A stretch of DNA of 64,000 nucleotides from Casuarius casuarius (GCA_003342895.1 PTFA01000055.1:4781877-4845876), one strand, 5' to 3'; positions 36,791 through 50,184 are shown, numbered from the stretch's first letter. A program made the numbers and translations. The notes: a model not told the origin generated them from the letters alone.

Positions 36791-37746
36791 GAGAGGCCAA
36801 ATCAACTGGCCTGAGAAATTCAAGGCTAGAACCTTGATTAGGTCTCTTCTGCGTAGATTTTGCTTTGAGAAAGTGTGATCTGCACCACCGAATGCATTTA
36901 AACTGAGCCACTTGTTTCTGTTCAAAGAGTTATCTCTCCCTTTCTCTTTCCCTGTACATAAAGACAGAACAAGAGTGACAACAGATCTATGCTTCAGAGT
37001 TTCAGTTCTGAATGAAGATATAGCGTTGTAATGAGAGGGCTCGAAGCCCCTTGAAGGAAATTTAGAATACAGTGTGAAAACATATAAATCAAGTCCACCT
37101 GCAAAGGTCCCGCTCCCACAGACCACTACAAGGAAATTTTCCACTGAAGGCAGAAGGGGCGTCTAGCTCTATTTTGCACAAGGCTGACAACACTGAACCT
37201 CCCTGAAGCCGCTGGGAAGGGATGGGGCGCCGCACTCCCAAGGGCGTGTAGCACCTCCTGAGATCAAGTTCTTTGTCTTCGAGAAGACAAGTAGCCAGGC
37301 TCCTCATTAGTTGTCTTTCACTTTCCCATTATCTCTTCTAGCCTTTCAGGACTAATATGCAGTTCTAAATGCAAAAACCTCCCCCAGCTTCGGGTCAATA
37401 GTATCTCTGCACCATCTCTATTCTCTTTTTAAAGAGGAAGCTTTTTTCTCACAAAAGGGGAATGATTATTCTTTGTTTCAGAAACAATTATATGTTTGTT
37501 TCTTTCAAGTGGTTATTAAAACCTCACATTATTTTCACACCATTTATTTAGCAAGATTTAACATAGAGCCCTTCCTGGAGAGGGCAAAGTCAGCTTTGGC
37601 TGCTTTTACTAGCTACTTTTCTAGAGTAACTCAGGCCAGCTCATTTCAGATTCTGGTATTTCCTCTTTCTTTTGTCCTCTGTGCTCCACCTCCACATTTC
37701 TGAGCTCCAACCTTAACATTTTTCCCTTTCTTCAAAAGGGCAAGAT

Positions 37747-37830
37747 ACCAAATTCATTGCTGACGTAAGTAGGTGCAGCTCTAATTAAGTCAATGGGGTT
37801 ACACCTGCCTATGTCAGCAGTGAATTTGGT
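37747..37830. repeat. Near-complete palindromic repeat, 84 bp
   Basis: The left arm 'ACCAAATTCATTGCTGACGT' and the right arm 'ATGTCAGCAGTGAATTTGGT' are reverse complements with about two mismatches. The arms extend further inward (about 27 of 34 positions pair) around a centre containing 'AAGTCAATGGGG'. This is the best preserved example here of the sauropsid MITE-like palindromes with CCAAATTC arms and a GTCAATGG core. It could fold into a long hairpin. No coding capacity. Confidence 0.8.
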
Positions 37831-38659
37831 TCGACATCCCTAGCGAGCAAAATGTCACATTACCTTTGCTGAGCAGGACATTTCAAATAAAACATTAGCA
37901 AAAACAATTAACTTTAAGCCATTAATCCCACTGAAGCTACTTTCAACCTCCTAAGGATTGAAGTCAATTCCCAGTAAATGTCTTTGGCTTAATAGATTGT
38001 GATGCTTTGGTATGAAATACGTTATTGAATGGCATTGAATTAGATAGCATCGTATTGCATTTCTATATATAAATTATATTTTAGCACACATCTGACAAAA
38101 TTTAAGTATAACAGTTAAGAAACTATTAGCAACGGAAAAGATCATATAGCACAGTGCATTATATAATATCTATGAATTTTGCAAATGCATAATAGGTAGC
38201 TCTAATATAACACTCAGATATAAAATACTTATGTATTTCATTATTATCCTATTTCACATTAAAAAGGGTGACATATTTAGAAATAACATGGTTCTCTAAC
38301 TGGTTCCCTTTGGCATGAAACAGGTAGTAAGGAATCTGGATGAGTGCAAGGTAAAAGTGAAATTTTGCTCCCAACACCCTCTTTACAGCTACAGAATGAA
38401 AGAAGTCAACATATTCTGAAGTGTTTGAAAGCCCAGGTTCAGTTCTTTGCTAGATTTCCTTGTACAGTGTACAGCAACTCGCAGCCCAAAAGGCAGCACA
38501 GGTATTGCATTCTTGGGTGCCTTACAGTGTTCATAACACCCAGGTCGTGTGTGTGGGCTCCCACTTCAGAGCATGGATAGAGTGACCAGAATCTTGAGAA
38601 CCACTGCACAGACCAAACCCCTCTTTAAGTAGCTAGCTAGAAATGCTGGAGAGAGAGAT

Positions 38660-38790
38660 GTGTGTTGAAACCTGTCCCCCTCTGGGCCTGTCACTTTCTT
38701 CTGTGTTGCGTGGAGATGATTCCTTCTGTTCAAGATTTACAGCTTCCCTGGGAAGTTAAGTACATTAAACCTTTCTTTTAAAGTCCAAGG
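38660..38790 (+). mobile_element. Possible MIR/L2-like relic
   Basis: The order 'CCTCTGGGCCTGTCACTTTC', 'GTGGAGATGATTCC', 'TCCCTGGGAAGTTAAGTACA', 'CTTTTAAAGTCC' resembles the 3' part of MIR-type repeats (CTCTGGGCCTCAGTTTC, GGAGATGATAATACC, CCAGGGTTGTTAAG, TAAAGTGCTT). Each block is weak alone and only the order suggests the call. Confidence 0.35.
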
Positions 38791-39708
38791 AAGTGACAAT
38801 CTTTTTCTCTGATAGAAAGCCAGAAGAGAAGAGGGGGAGGCATGAACCCCGATGCCCAGTTCCTCACCAGACTCACTGCAGTGGAGAAAACTGAAGTTCA
38901 ATTCCTACATCCATCCAATGGGACGTTTGCCCTCCTGTCCGTCTCACAGGTGCATGTGCCAAACACTATATTTTACAGTCATTTCTCCTTTTCCTATTAA
39001 ATATTTACTTAGAACCTGCAAAATGTAACAGCTGCAGCAGGAGATGTCAAGAAAAACCTCTTCCCTCACTTCAGACTGCTCCCCTGTGTGCTAGTTCATT
39101 CTCTTTCTTGGGAGCAGGAGAGAAAGGCCTACATGCACAGAGAAGAGCTGAACAGAGGTCTTCCACAACTTAGGTGAATGCTATAACTCCTAAGAATCTC
39201 AATATTTTGATCACAGTGTCCTCTAGAAGGTAAGCACAGCTCCCCGCCTCTAAGTAAGTAGGCTAGACAGCCAACACAAACATTTACACATTATCTAACA
39301 TGGATAAAGTTGAATCAAGGAGAATAAAGTTCCATGGGAGCAGAATATTAACAAGATACTTCCAGAAAATCCAAACTACAAGTTATACTTGTCCATCAGA
39401 GTTGGGTGAAAAAATATTGACCAAAACTTGGAGCACATGAACAAGGACCTTGAATCTCTGCTTCATCGACTCTTAATCATTATCTTCCAAAGGAAAGAAG
39501 ACCCTTCTTTGCCATGTGGGCCTTTTCCCACATAACCAGAGTGGTGCAGAGAGAAAGAATTCTTGTATTTACCAGGTAGCAGGCCAGGGAGGAGAACTGC
39601 CTGGTTAACTTCTGTATTCCAAGGTACAAACATTTTTTCTTCTGAGAATATACCTGAATATGACAATCTCCAATATTTCATATTGGTCTTTACCATCTCT
39701 TAAGCATG

Positions 39709-39770
39709 ACCTGAGTTCTGCTCTACATTAAACCAATTGAAGCCAATGGCAGGGATATTGTCCAAAAGTA
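39709..39770. repeat. Worn palindromic-repeat half
   Basis: 'CTGAGTTCTGCTCTACATTA' followed by 'ATTGAAGCCAATGG' resembles one arm plus the core of a sauropsid palindrome of the type GAATTCTGCTCTCAGTTACAC..ATTGAAGTCAATGGAG. The second arm is not convincing. Confidence 0.4.
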
Positions 39771-40571
39771 AATTCTGAAGACTGAAGTATAATATATATT
39801 TTGCAGTAACTCTTCCTACTCAGGGAGGAGAAGCTGTTTCTTGAAATGACAATCCCTGCACTGAACTTAGGGTGCATGTGGGTGATCCAGTCTAAAACTA
39901 TATCTTCTAATGAAACAACACACTATCCTGCTCTCCTGTTAGAAATTCAAGACTACTACAATTTTCAATAGCTGTATGTATTCTGCTGGGATGTCCCCAG
40001 ATTTATTGTTGTTGTTGGTTTTTTTTTAATAATTATTTCTGACATGTTATTTATCAGATTTCATGCTTCCTCAGAGAATAGATTAAATAGTTAGTCTCCA
40101 TTAGAAATACTGCTGGAGACTGAAAGACTCTAAAACCTGAGCACTACTCTGGGCTGAGCCCTGAAGAATTTCTGCAGCCAAAAACTCATGATGAATTCAA
40201 AGAAGGTTTTGCTCATATAGGGGCTTCAGGACCAGACGCAGACACTGCCTAAACTTCAAGGCAAGTACACTCCACACCGGCTCCTAAGTCTTAGCCCCTG
40301 ACTGTGGGAAGAGGGGAGCCAGTGTCCCTGGCCAGACACCCAGCGAAAGTCAGGCGGCTGAGAAGGGAGAAGACCATGTGGTCTCAGGCTTGTCCTGACA
40401 CAGTCAGGACCGCAGAGGGGGGCTTTGGCCCTCCCAGGTGCCACAGTTTAGTTGCAGCCTGATGGCACAGTTCTGCCTGGTTAAATCGATGAACATCTTG
40501 CAATTGATTTCCAGGGCAGCTGGAATAGGCTGTATGGTTCCATCTATCAATTGCTTTAGTACTCACCTCAT

Positions 40572-40663
40572 TTTAAGCACATTAGCAGCTTGATTGAAGT
40601 CAATGGTACAGTTCAGATACTTAAAATGAGTTATGTTCTTAAGTATCTTGATGAATTGAGGCC
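40572..40663. repeat. Palindromic sauropsid repeat ('TTAAGCAC' type)
   Basis: 'TTTTAAGCACATTAGCAGC', the core 'GATTGAAGTCAATGG', then 'TTCTTAAGTATCTTGATGAA' and 'TTGAGGCC' follow the layout of the family with TTAAGCACATGCTTAAGTGCTTTGCTGAATC arms around a GAAGTCAATGG core. An old, inactive copy. Confidence 0.55.
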
Positions 40664-42417
40664 TTAATGAACACTGTTAATGAAGGTGTGATCCTTTGAG
40701 ATTTGGAACGTCTTCAAATCTCATGCTTCATTGCACAGCCACTTGAATTCAGGAGAAGTTCTTGTTTCCAACAGAAGGGGTAGTCCCATCCTCCTTTCCC
40801 AGAAGCTGATTCTCACCACATCCTTTTTGTCGGGACAAGCAATCATATGGTTGTTTAATGTGCCAGTCTCCCCTCACCCCTGTCCTGAATTGTCAGTTTA
40901 GACCAGTTCCCTGCACGGCACTAAGGAGGCAGCAGAAACGAGCTGCCAGGAGCTGAGACACAGGGAAGACGTGGTACCATCTCTTCTAGCAGCAGCACAA
41001 ACTCGTGCCAGATTAAAAAGACCATATAACAATAGCACAGCGACATCAATGAAAAACTTACTTGCTAAACCACAGGAGTGATTACCTCATAACTAATTAT
41101 CCAAAGCAGATAAAGATTCTTTACCAGGGAAAATTTACAGACTTTAGCATTAACGTAAACATATGTGAGTGCATTCAGACCAAACCTTTTCTGCACACAC
41201 TGCAAACGAGAGCACACATACAATTAACAGAGAAACATAGTGTTTTATATGGGTACCACCTAGTGGCAAAGAGATGGGATTTCTATGTGTTAATTTTGAT
41301 GCAAATTATACCCATATCCAGGGAGGAAGGTCCTGTTAATTCAAGTGCCTGAATATTTTTGATTTCTTTGGACTTCGTGTTTAAATCCATTAGGCCATCT
41401 CAAGCTGTATGGCCAAAAGCCACACAGAAGGGAGGAGGAGTTTCCAAAAACATCTTAATGATTTTGGAGACTCTAGGTACAATGCTGACTAATGGCTTCT
41501 ACAGTGGGAAACAAATTAGATAGCAAATGGTGAAAAGTGGCACAGTCAGAGAGAGATGTGAACACAAAAATTAATACAACAGGGCATGTACAATAAATCC
41601 GGAGGCTTCAAGGTCAGCTCCACTACACATCTCTGATTCACCTCTACTAGAATCACAGTTCTGGATGCCCAGCATCTTGAGAAGACTTTCAGGGGTATGA
41701 AAACGGGAGAAATTGCACATGTTTTTCAGTTGGACCATGGAAGTTGACAGTGTAACAAGAGAAATCCCATATCTTCTGCGTGGGAACCCTAGAATAGGTT
41801 GATTGTGCTGGAGTCCTTTGAACTGAGGAGCGAAAGTCATGATCCTTTTCAGGTCTTTGCAATAAAATGGAAAGAGAATTTCAATTAGGAAGTACACAAA
41901 GGAGAAAGCCTCTGGATGAAAATGCCTCCAGATGTGGCAAGATGTTACTTAGCCAAGTAAAGGCACTGTGAGATCATAACTCAAGAGAAAACTAATGCCA
42001 TCATATTGCAGGCATTTTAATTGAAAAATGTTCCACTTGAAAATTGTTATACATTAATTTTTATATGCAGTACAATAAACTTTTCAATTATAAAAGACAT
42101 AAAAATGACGCTTAACTGTTACTACCAATCAGTCACTTTATTCTGAGCAGGCATTCCTCTGCCCACCCTTTGGCATGTTTCACAGCAGCTTTAGCTAACC
42201 AGCAAGAGGGCCCAGCGCTAAACGAAGGGATGAAACAACAAATTTTAGTTTGGATTTGCAAGCGGGAAGGATCACAACACTCCTCCCTAGCCCGGGCGAG
42301 GAATCCTGTTGCCAGGCATGGTGGCGGCTGCCACATGCGCTGGAGAATGTCACTGCCCAGCCCTGTGCCCATGTCCCACTTCATGTATATCAGCAAATCA
42401 GTCATCTGAAGACACGG
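40664..42417. other. Non-coding stretch, no gene seen
   Basis: No gene or repeat could be recognised. The longest frame (41571-41897, minus, 108 codons) shows no known domain. Confidence 0.5.
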
Positions 42418-42520
42418 CATGAAATCCTGGCCACAGCGAAATCAATACCAAAACCTCTGTTAACTTCAGCTGTGACACTATTTTATTCAGTGTCTTCAGC
42501 GATTTACACCAGTCCTGGAA
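42418..42520. repeat. Worn palindromic repeat ('GAAATCCTGGCC' type)
   Basis: 'CATGAAATCCTGGCCACAGC', 'GAAATCAATACCAAAACC', 'CTGTTAACTTCAGCTGTGAC' follow the GTGAAATCCTGGCCCC..GAAGTCAATGGCAAAAC..CATTGACTTCAG layout. 'GATTTACACCAGTCCTGG' near 42502 recalls another family of the same kind. The 146-codon plus frame at 42250-42690 runs through this repeat and is therefore unlikely to be a gene. Confidence 0.5.
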
Positions 42521-44795
42521 AGGCTTCTGGATCAATGTATTTATTAATCTCACAAAGCAGATTACAAAGAGAGGCTGCTCAAAGTCTTAAAGGACTGGAA
42601 AGTGCAATGTGTGTGGATTATTTCATCAGTTCCAAACCCGTTGCTGATTACCATGTGAAGACTGCATTAACTTTGGCTTTGGAGAGCTAATAATTATGTT
42701 TCATGAAGCTGTCAACTAATATTATAACTATTCACCTTTTTAAGCCTTACACATCAATAGACTGGAAATAGCCAGGGAAACAAAGAAGGGGACAAGAGCA
42801 AGGAAAGAAAAGGAAGAATATTACATTGGCCTTGTGTCACTGGAAAGGATAGCAGCAGTAACGGAAGTCTGTCTCTCGGAGTGGAAAGCCCTTGAACAGC
42901 TATGGATGACAATGTAACACCTTGGGCCACAACATCGGTGCAAAAAACTCTTTGAAAATAAGCTTCTCGGAATGATTCTTGGCACTGCACAGAAAGATAC
43001 CCCTATCAGTGAAGAGACCTGAGAGAAGTCCAACCATCAGATTCTCTCTCCCCTACGGAGAAGGAAGCTCTGGCTGTATCTGGAACATACCCTGTGGATC
43101 CCTACAGGCACTCTCACAGATGAAGCTATCAAACGGAAACAAACTAGTGTGAGAGAACAAGGGCACACACAAGAAACATTAATAAAACTCTTGACAGGTA
43201 GACATTTAACGTGTTTCAGATACTAGACTTTGCTTATTTATTATTGAAAGAACACATAGCACATAGCTACTAAGTACAGGTAGGGTATCCACTGCTGATG
43301 AAAACCCCAATCTCATCCTCATTTCTTAAGAAAAATGAGTGAATCAAATTAACACCTTTTCTTGTAGGAAGAAAGAGTCTTTCTTCATTACTATGGTCTT
43401 GTCTGAGTCTCAGAATTACTGAAAGCTGGCAAATTTCACAAAAGTCAGTGAGTAAGGCTGCCTTGCATCCAGCTGATGCTAGACACTTCTGGGTTTTCTA
43501 CATAAAGATTTTATTCAAGTGGATTTTCTTAAATTAGGTCTTTATATAAGAAGAATTTCTGCTTTACAGGCAGACCCTCTCTTTGCCTGGTGCATTTACC
43601 ACTTGCCGCAAGTCAAAGAGGGGATGGAATGAGTTTGCCATGCTGTTGTTAACACTTGTGCAGGCCCATCAAAATGGGATTTTGCAGGCTTCTGTGGCAC
43701 ACACACATTTCTCCATACAGTGCAACAAACTGTGCCAGCTGTTTGCCTACTTCTACCTGCCTACTGTTATGTTGTCTCTTTTTTCTACTATTAAAAAAAT
43801 GGTGGCCTTACACCAGGTGGCATATGGATCTTTAACATCTCTTAGACAAAAGGCCGTGTATCCTTCGTATGTAAATAAGAATGATCAATGAATTTATCTA
43901 TTTGAAGCAGTAAATTCTGAGCACAAAAGGACCATGCAGGATGTGGGGCTCTTTTTACAAAAAATACTACATAAATGTACTTTAGTGGAGCTGCACTGCT
44001 TTGTATCAGCAAAGAATTTGATCCCAACCTATCAGTAATGATGGGAAAGAGCCAGATTCAAACTTGTGACATCTGAACTGCTCACTCCAATTTCAAAAGA
44101 AAGGATCACAGGGACCCTAAAACTTACCTCACATTCCTATATTGGGTAAAGTGTTCTTCCAGCAGCAAGGGACTTGTCCATTTTGTCTGCACAGGAACCT
44201 TGAGGTGGCCTGTCCGTGAACTGTCATCCTCATCCTAGTCATCTCCAGTCCCAGTAAGCTCAGAAACATCTCTCAATTCAAATGTCAGCACTGTCACTTC
44301 ATAATTTGACTCTGTCAGTTCAGCAACATTTGTGTCTTTCCAAATATAAATAAATGTTTTATAAAGTTTTGCTCTACTCAATTACATATGTACATACATT
44401 TATCTTGCTTATAACTGATAGCTTGCTAATACTCATGTATTGCTTGGAGAGTGTTCCAGCTGGTTAGATTTTCACCCAAACATGTGAATCGAAACCTCGG
44501 GCAAAACAAGAACTGTCTCTCATACCTTTTACAGATTAACAAATAGTTCTTGCCCTGCTAATGCCATTCTTAATTGGACTACACTGTGAGGAGCAATTAA
44601 GACTAAATGGCCACTTGCTGAGAGCTGGTGAAAGAGAAATACTGCAGCTTGAGGCATTTGCATTCTCCAAATAAAGTGCAGTTGCTTTACTTTGGTGTTA
44701 AAGAAAGAAGCTTAATTTTTTAATGGCTTAGTATATTAAAGAGGAATGATTCAATTCACAGCAGGGAAATTGGTTTTGGGAGGGATTATATTTTC

Positions 44796-44799
<4 letters not shown>
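42521..44799. other. Non-coding stretch, no gene seen
   Basis: AT-rich unique DNA with no recognised gene, RNA or repeat. Confidence 0.5.

Positions 44800-44867
<68 letters not shown>
44800..44867 (+). repeat. Uninterrupted poly(T), 68 bases
   Basis: A pure run of 68 T. On the minus strand this is poly(A). The minus-strand sequence leading into it (from 44868 upward) has no AATAAA signal and no recognisable retrocopy body, so a retroposon tail is not supported. A homopolymer of this length is unstable, and its exact size in the assembly is doubtful. The poly-Phe and poly-Lys frames here are artefacts of the run. Confidence 0.97.
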
Positions 44868-44873
<6 letters not shown>

Positions 44874-46497
44874 TAGAATTAAAGGCTCCTTCCTGACAGC
44901 ACTGGAGGTGGGAGTCTCCCATCCTAGAGAGAAGCAGTGACAGCTACAGCTACAATGACATGCCACCTTGCCCCACTGCTTCACCTGTAGCCTGCAGGAG
45001 CCATCCCACAGCTAGAAAGGGATTTTCTCATCTAGTCTGTGCCCTACTAGTCTGTCAGATAAGCACTGGGTACATGGAGTAGCAATGCAAATGAAATCTA
45101 GGTAGTTATTCACGTATCTGCTTAAATAATTCTTAGCGGCCTGGCAGCCCATGAAATGTCCTGCCTTGTCAGATATGGGTCAGTATGGGCTAAATCCGAT
45201 ACCCCTCCTGTATGATGATCAAAATAAATGCCACTTGCAATGAGCTACAATCATCTAACCTGAAAAGAACCCAAGAAGGGTCATAGGTCCTCATTTGACA
45301 GGAAAGGTCACAGTCACCCAACTGACGGACAACAGAGAAAGGAATTTGTTGCAGTTATTGCAATCTGTATATCCAAGAAGAGCTAAACTCTAGGAGGATC
45401 ACTCTCCATGACAGTGCTGAGAACTGGCAGTCTGCTGCCTGTAGTTCACACTAGCGTTAGTATTCTGGTGGACTTTCACAAACAGTTTCAGCTTCTAACG
45501 CCACTGTTTGCATCCTCCCTGCATTGATACTGAGCTGACTGCACCTTACCCAACTGCTGCATCTTTTGGGCACTGCTGAAGAGTGAGTGCACCAAGGTAC
45601 CTTGTCAATGGTTTAGTCATCACAGGTCACAACACAGCCATCTGGCTGTCAGTGTCTCAGTCCTAACTGAATGTTTTTTCTCCCTAGAAGCCTTCTGCAA
45701 CCCTCTCTGACCTCAAACAAGCCCTATTCAGAGAGTCAAACTCAGAGAAAGCTAGCTTAAGTTATGAAAAGAGTGAGAAAGAGAGCCTTGGACATCAACT
45801 GTTTGGTCTAACCCCATCTGGCAGATAAGCTGAAGAGGAGGTCTGGTTTTCTGGGTGGGAAGCCTCTGTTTGTCATGGTGGATAGAGAGAGTTGGACCAA
45901 TGTGTCAGCTGCACCCCCTATGTATGTTTCTAACCTATGAATTAGGCAATTCCCCCACTGGTTCTGACAGGAGCACTGCTAGATTTTCTAGGAGAGTCAA
46001 TTGCTCTTCTGATAGATCCATACTGAAATTAGGTGCCTGCAAATCCTATTGCTCACTTCATTTCCATACAGACTTTAAAAGCCTGAATGTCTAAGGGTTT
46101 GTCTAAACTAGTTTTATACAACACATCAGGAATTTTTAGTGTGAGTTTTTCTTTGTCTAAAGCATTTGGAAATAGGTAATATATCACTTCATGGTGTTAC
46201 TCTGTATGCCTTTACTTTCTTTTTACTTTCTACGTCCATTCCCTTCCTCCATAGAGACCAAGTTCTGAACACCCTTTATCCACTATTACAGGCAGTGTTG
46301 GTATCATTAGAATCATTTCATCCCAGCATATCATCTGTCTAGTGACTTAACCTGATGAGATGACACTGGCAAACATTATTGTTTCATTTTTTCCATTTCC
46401 AAAAAGATAATTCTTTTCAATTTAACTACTACCTGACAACAATTTTGTTGAACACTTGCAAAAGATAAATTTTCATCCAATTTATTTTCACATATGC

Positions 46498-46570
46498 TAA
46501 GGGCCACATTCTTCTGCCACTCATGTAGCTTATAGCACTTTTGCACAATTTAATGAGAAGCAAGTTGTTT
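46498..46570. repeat. Worn palindromic-repeat half
   Basis: 'AAGGGCCACATTCTTCTGCC' followed by 'ACTCATGTAGC' resembles one arm of the sauropsid palindrome GGGCCAGATTCTTCTGCCCTTACTCATG. The second arm is not seen. Confidence 0.35.
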
Positions 46571-49500
46571 GACTTGGTTGTGGGAGTGGTATAAACAAAT
46601 GCAGTCTGTCTTTCGCTGATATTGTGTGCCTCGGAGAGCTCAGCACCAGCTGAGGGAGGAGGGAGCATAAGTGTCTCAAAGAAGCTAAGTAGAAATGGAG
46701 CTTCTTCACTGTCCATTCCCCTGAAAGACTCGTGCATCTGAAGCAAGTCAAGGCAAAATAGAGAGCGACCAAAAGGAAAGCCCCTTCTAACAGCAAATGA
46801 TCCACACTGGAACTAGATTCTGAAACAAAGTCCTATAATCTGCTGCTCTGGCTCACAGTCTAGATGCAGCTAATTGGCACAGCTCTTTAACTAGCACAAA
46901 GCTTCTGTCTCTGTAGACGATGGGTAGGACGCCTAACATGCAGGTGTAGAGCACTGCACATGTCAAGCACACAGCCAAAGTGATGGGCAGAGTGGGGAAC
47001 CTTCTCCTCTATTAAAGATGCTCTTGCTGAACAAGCAGCAGGTTGCACTTGTCTAAAGAGCAACGTTAAAGGCCAAAGAGGGGAAACTGAAGTAAAGACC
47101 TTCCTTAACCTGCAGAAGATGGAGCAGTTAAGCAATTGACATGCTTGTCTCTAGGCCGCATCCTAAGGCTTTCCCTGGAGGGCTGACAATAGGAAAGCAG
47201 GCACACAAGTGGCTCCTCTGACTAACTACACCTTCATACAGAGGGAAGAGGCTGACACTTCTCTTCATCTGCTTTCATGTACAGCCTCCATTTGCATTCA
47301 GTGGTGCAAACCTTGCACACCCATAAGCACACTGGGCAAGGACTTTCATACGCGGGTCACTTGAAATTAAAGGCTGTGAGGACATAAAATTAAGCCAAAT
47401 GGGAGGATCAGCAATGTACGTGAATCCCAATAATTCTTTATACAATGTCTTTCAGTTGAAATGGTTCTTGTCATTCTTTGAATATCTCTCACAGTCAAGT
47501 AAATAAGAAACTTATGGGCCAAATGCTTGTTCTTTGCAAGTTTGCAGTGTTCTCTTGATGTGCCCTAGGACGGGTCAGTATTTTCACCTCTGGCCCACAG
47601 AGTTCGTTGGCGCTTTGGTATTGCCACTTGCAAACAATTGCTCCAACCACAGATCAAACACCTTTGATGAAAAGTTTTTACTAAACAGTTCTTCAAATAG
47701 TGAACAACCTCTCTAATAATAATATAACATGACATAGACAAGGCTACAATTATTTCACAGATACCAAAGGAGCCTTAGGCAAGCAAATCAGCAATTTTTC
47801 TTAAGTTCTTGCTCTGAGGAAAAATTTCCTGAAAATAATCCATCCTTAGTTTGCAGAATACTTCTGAGGGTATGTTTGCACAAACAGTTATGTATCTCAA
47901 TATGTTCTGTTGTCCAAAGAGATCCATCCAAAGTGTCTACTGTCATCCTTCCTTTTTATGCTCACTACTCAGCCTGTAGCTACTGAAACAAAAGGGTCTC
48001 CTGATACTTATGGCTATACTGGGTAAGGATGCAGAACAATGACTTTTCCTGTGCTAAGCTGATGTGTGACAGGGCCTCAATCTGAGCTCATTTACATCAC
48101 TGTAAAGCCAGGGGATAGTTCTAGTCTAGCTAGATTATCCTATGCATCTCTTACTCTTCAGAAAAAAATGCATATGCACACATGCACACAAACCCCACAT
48201 ATCTCACAGGACAAATTCTATTCTCTGTTACCAGTATGAAACTGGAATACCTCAAGAAAAGCCAGTCTTCAATGTTTAATTATATCACTCAGATGAGTTA
48301 TTATGGGTGGATGTTGCTGCATAAGAACAGAATTTGGTCTTTAATATTTTGTAAACAAATGTCCAAAAATGAAAATTTATTTGCTGAAAGTAAAGATGCA
48401 CCATCCTTGAACACTCTAGAAAGACTTTGTAAAAGCTTCAGGTTAAGATAAAATTTAAAATTGGATGAGACCTTCTCCTTCCTTCTCCTGGGAAGTGTGG
48501 CTATATATAATTACAATTATATATTTACATTATATTTTATTCTATAATTACAATTTCATGACTGTGTTAGGCCCAAATAATTTCCAATATTTGCAAGTCT
48601 GTGCGATCAGTGTAAGGGAACTTTTATAAATCAAATGCCAGTCCTTGTAGCTTTTACTAGCATTTCTAAGTTGAAGCACACAGTTATGCTTCAACAGCCC
48701 TTATCCAGAAGAGCTAATGCCGCTAAGTTAACAATATGGCTCAGAGTTTTTCATTAATTTTCCAATGCACCTTGTCTGAGTGGGTGATGAGGATGTGAAG
48801 TTCAAAATTTGCATGGAAAGGAAAAGCCTGTTAGGAATTTAGCAATTAATGACATAGAGCAACATAGCTAGCACCAAGTTTTTAGGGCTGTATCATAATT
48901 ACTGAAATTACATGAGCTGTCTACAAGTCCGTATATATGCTCAGACAGATCCCAATGGACTGAACTGAGGGTTTTTTTTTTCAACTTTGGAAGGTTCTTG
49001 GCTGAAAAAGTCCCCTCTCTTCCTGCAGTCACATACACACATATATCTCCCAGACCTCACATGCATCATCCTGTTCTTGTCATTGAGGCTACTCATTTCT
49101 GTAAGGATGGAAATGTGTTTGTGTAAGGATCTGTGCAAATGCAACCCAAGCAAGTAGGCTCTGTTTTGTTTCTGATTCCCCCTACCCATAGCCTGCAAGG
49201 CTAAATACTGATAAAAGGACCTGCAGCTGCAGGAGAGGATGCATGACAAAATTCAGTGGGAATTTTCCATAATCTGAATAGCTTGGGATCCTCTCTTTTA
49301 TCTTGAAGGGTTCAGGTGGCTCTGACCAAACCCTAGGAAGGGAAAAAAAGGCTCAGGAACAACAGGCCTGGTTTGTAAAGGGCTGCTTCAGAATCCAGCG
49401 CCAGCTTAGACCATTTGATCTTTTCTCTGGTACCCTCTTCCTAGCCAGAAACCAGTGCTCAGCTGCCTTTTTTATAGTCTCCTGAAATGTTCACTGTGCT

Positions 49501-50184
49501 CCCACGCTCCATACTATATGGCACTTATTAAGCTGTGTTTGCAATAAATATATAAAGTCTGAGTTATGTCAATCATACAGCAATATGTCTCAATTTTGAC
49601 ATCAGCAGACTTACCTGACATAAAACCAATGTGATGCAAGGGAGAATAATATTTTTTTCATTGGCATATTGTTGAGGATTGTGCAGATTGTTTCAGCCTG
49701 ATGATAATAAGATGGCATAACTGCACACATAATTCCTTGCTTGTCTGAGAACTGTAAAAATGTAGATTGTCTAGGGAAAAGATGAACTATTTCACATAGA
49801 TTTAAATAGAAAAATCTCTTCTGTGTCCATTACATCTTCCTTGTTAATATTTTATATTTTTTGTTCTGCATTTTAAAAAATTTGACATCTCGGGGTGGGT
49901 TAAGTCTACAAATGTCACTTCCCGTGTGGGCTTGCCCTTATGCAATTAGAAATAAAGCACAGAACATCCAGAACAGATGGGACTGCTGCACAGAACAAAA
50001 TCTCCTTCTTTACTCTCACTTTTCCCACCCAAATTCTATTTCTTACAGAGGATATTTAAACTACGGCATCAAATTAGAGTTAATCAGCTGGAGCATTTTG
50101 TAATTAATAAGAAGGTCGTATCCCATGTGAAATGATGGAGTTTTACAATCCATCTCCAAGCTTGTGGCTTTTTCACTGGTTTAT

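Larger units (their letters stand above)
27747..37746. other. Ten kb of AT-rich non-coding DNA, no gene seen
   Basis: No gene is recognised. Points inside: a moderately GC-rich segment at 28060-28170, an A run at 32127-32140, a TAATTA-type cluster at 32977-33003, a splice-acceptor-like tract at 35800-35822, and a GC-richer patch at 36590-36790 within a 215-codon minus frame (36497-37144) that matches nothing I know. Other frames are short. Confidence 0.5.
37831..40571. other. AT-rich non-coding DNA with weak repeat relics
   Basis: No gene is recognised. 38030-38240 is very AT-rich. 38660-38790 and 39709-39770 hold repeat relics described separately. A donor-like AAG/GTAAGC site is at 39228-39234. 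40256-40440 is somewhat GC-richer. Confidence 0.5.

Noticed and set aside
42250..42690. 146-codon plus-strand ORF
   Set aside because: It runs through a worn palindromic repeat and other repeat-like text. The product shows no known domain.
44746..44984. Poly-Phe and poly-Lys reading frames
   Set aside because: They are translations of the 68-base T run.
45250..45320. Possible reversed MIR fragment near 45.28 kb
   Set aside because: Only one short block (CCTCATTTGACAGG) resembles the family and the order of the rest does not fit.
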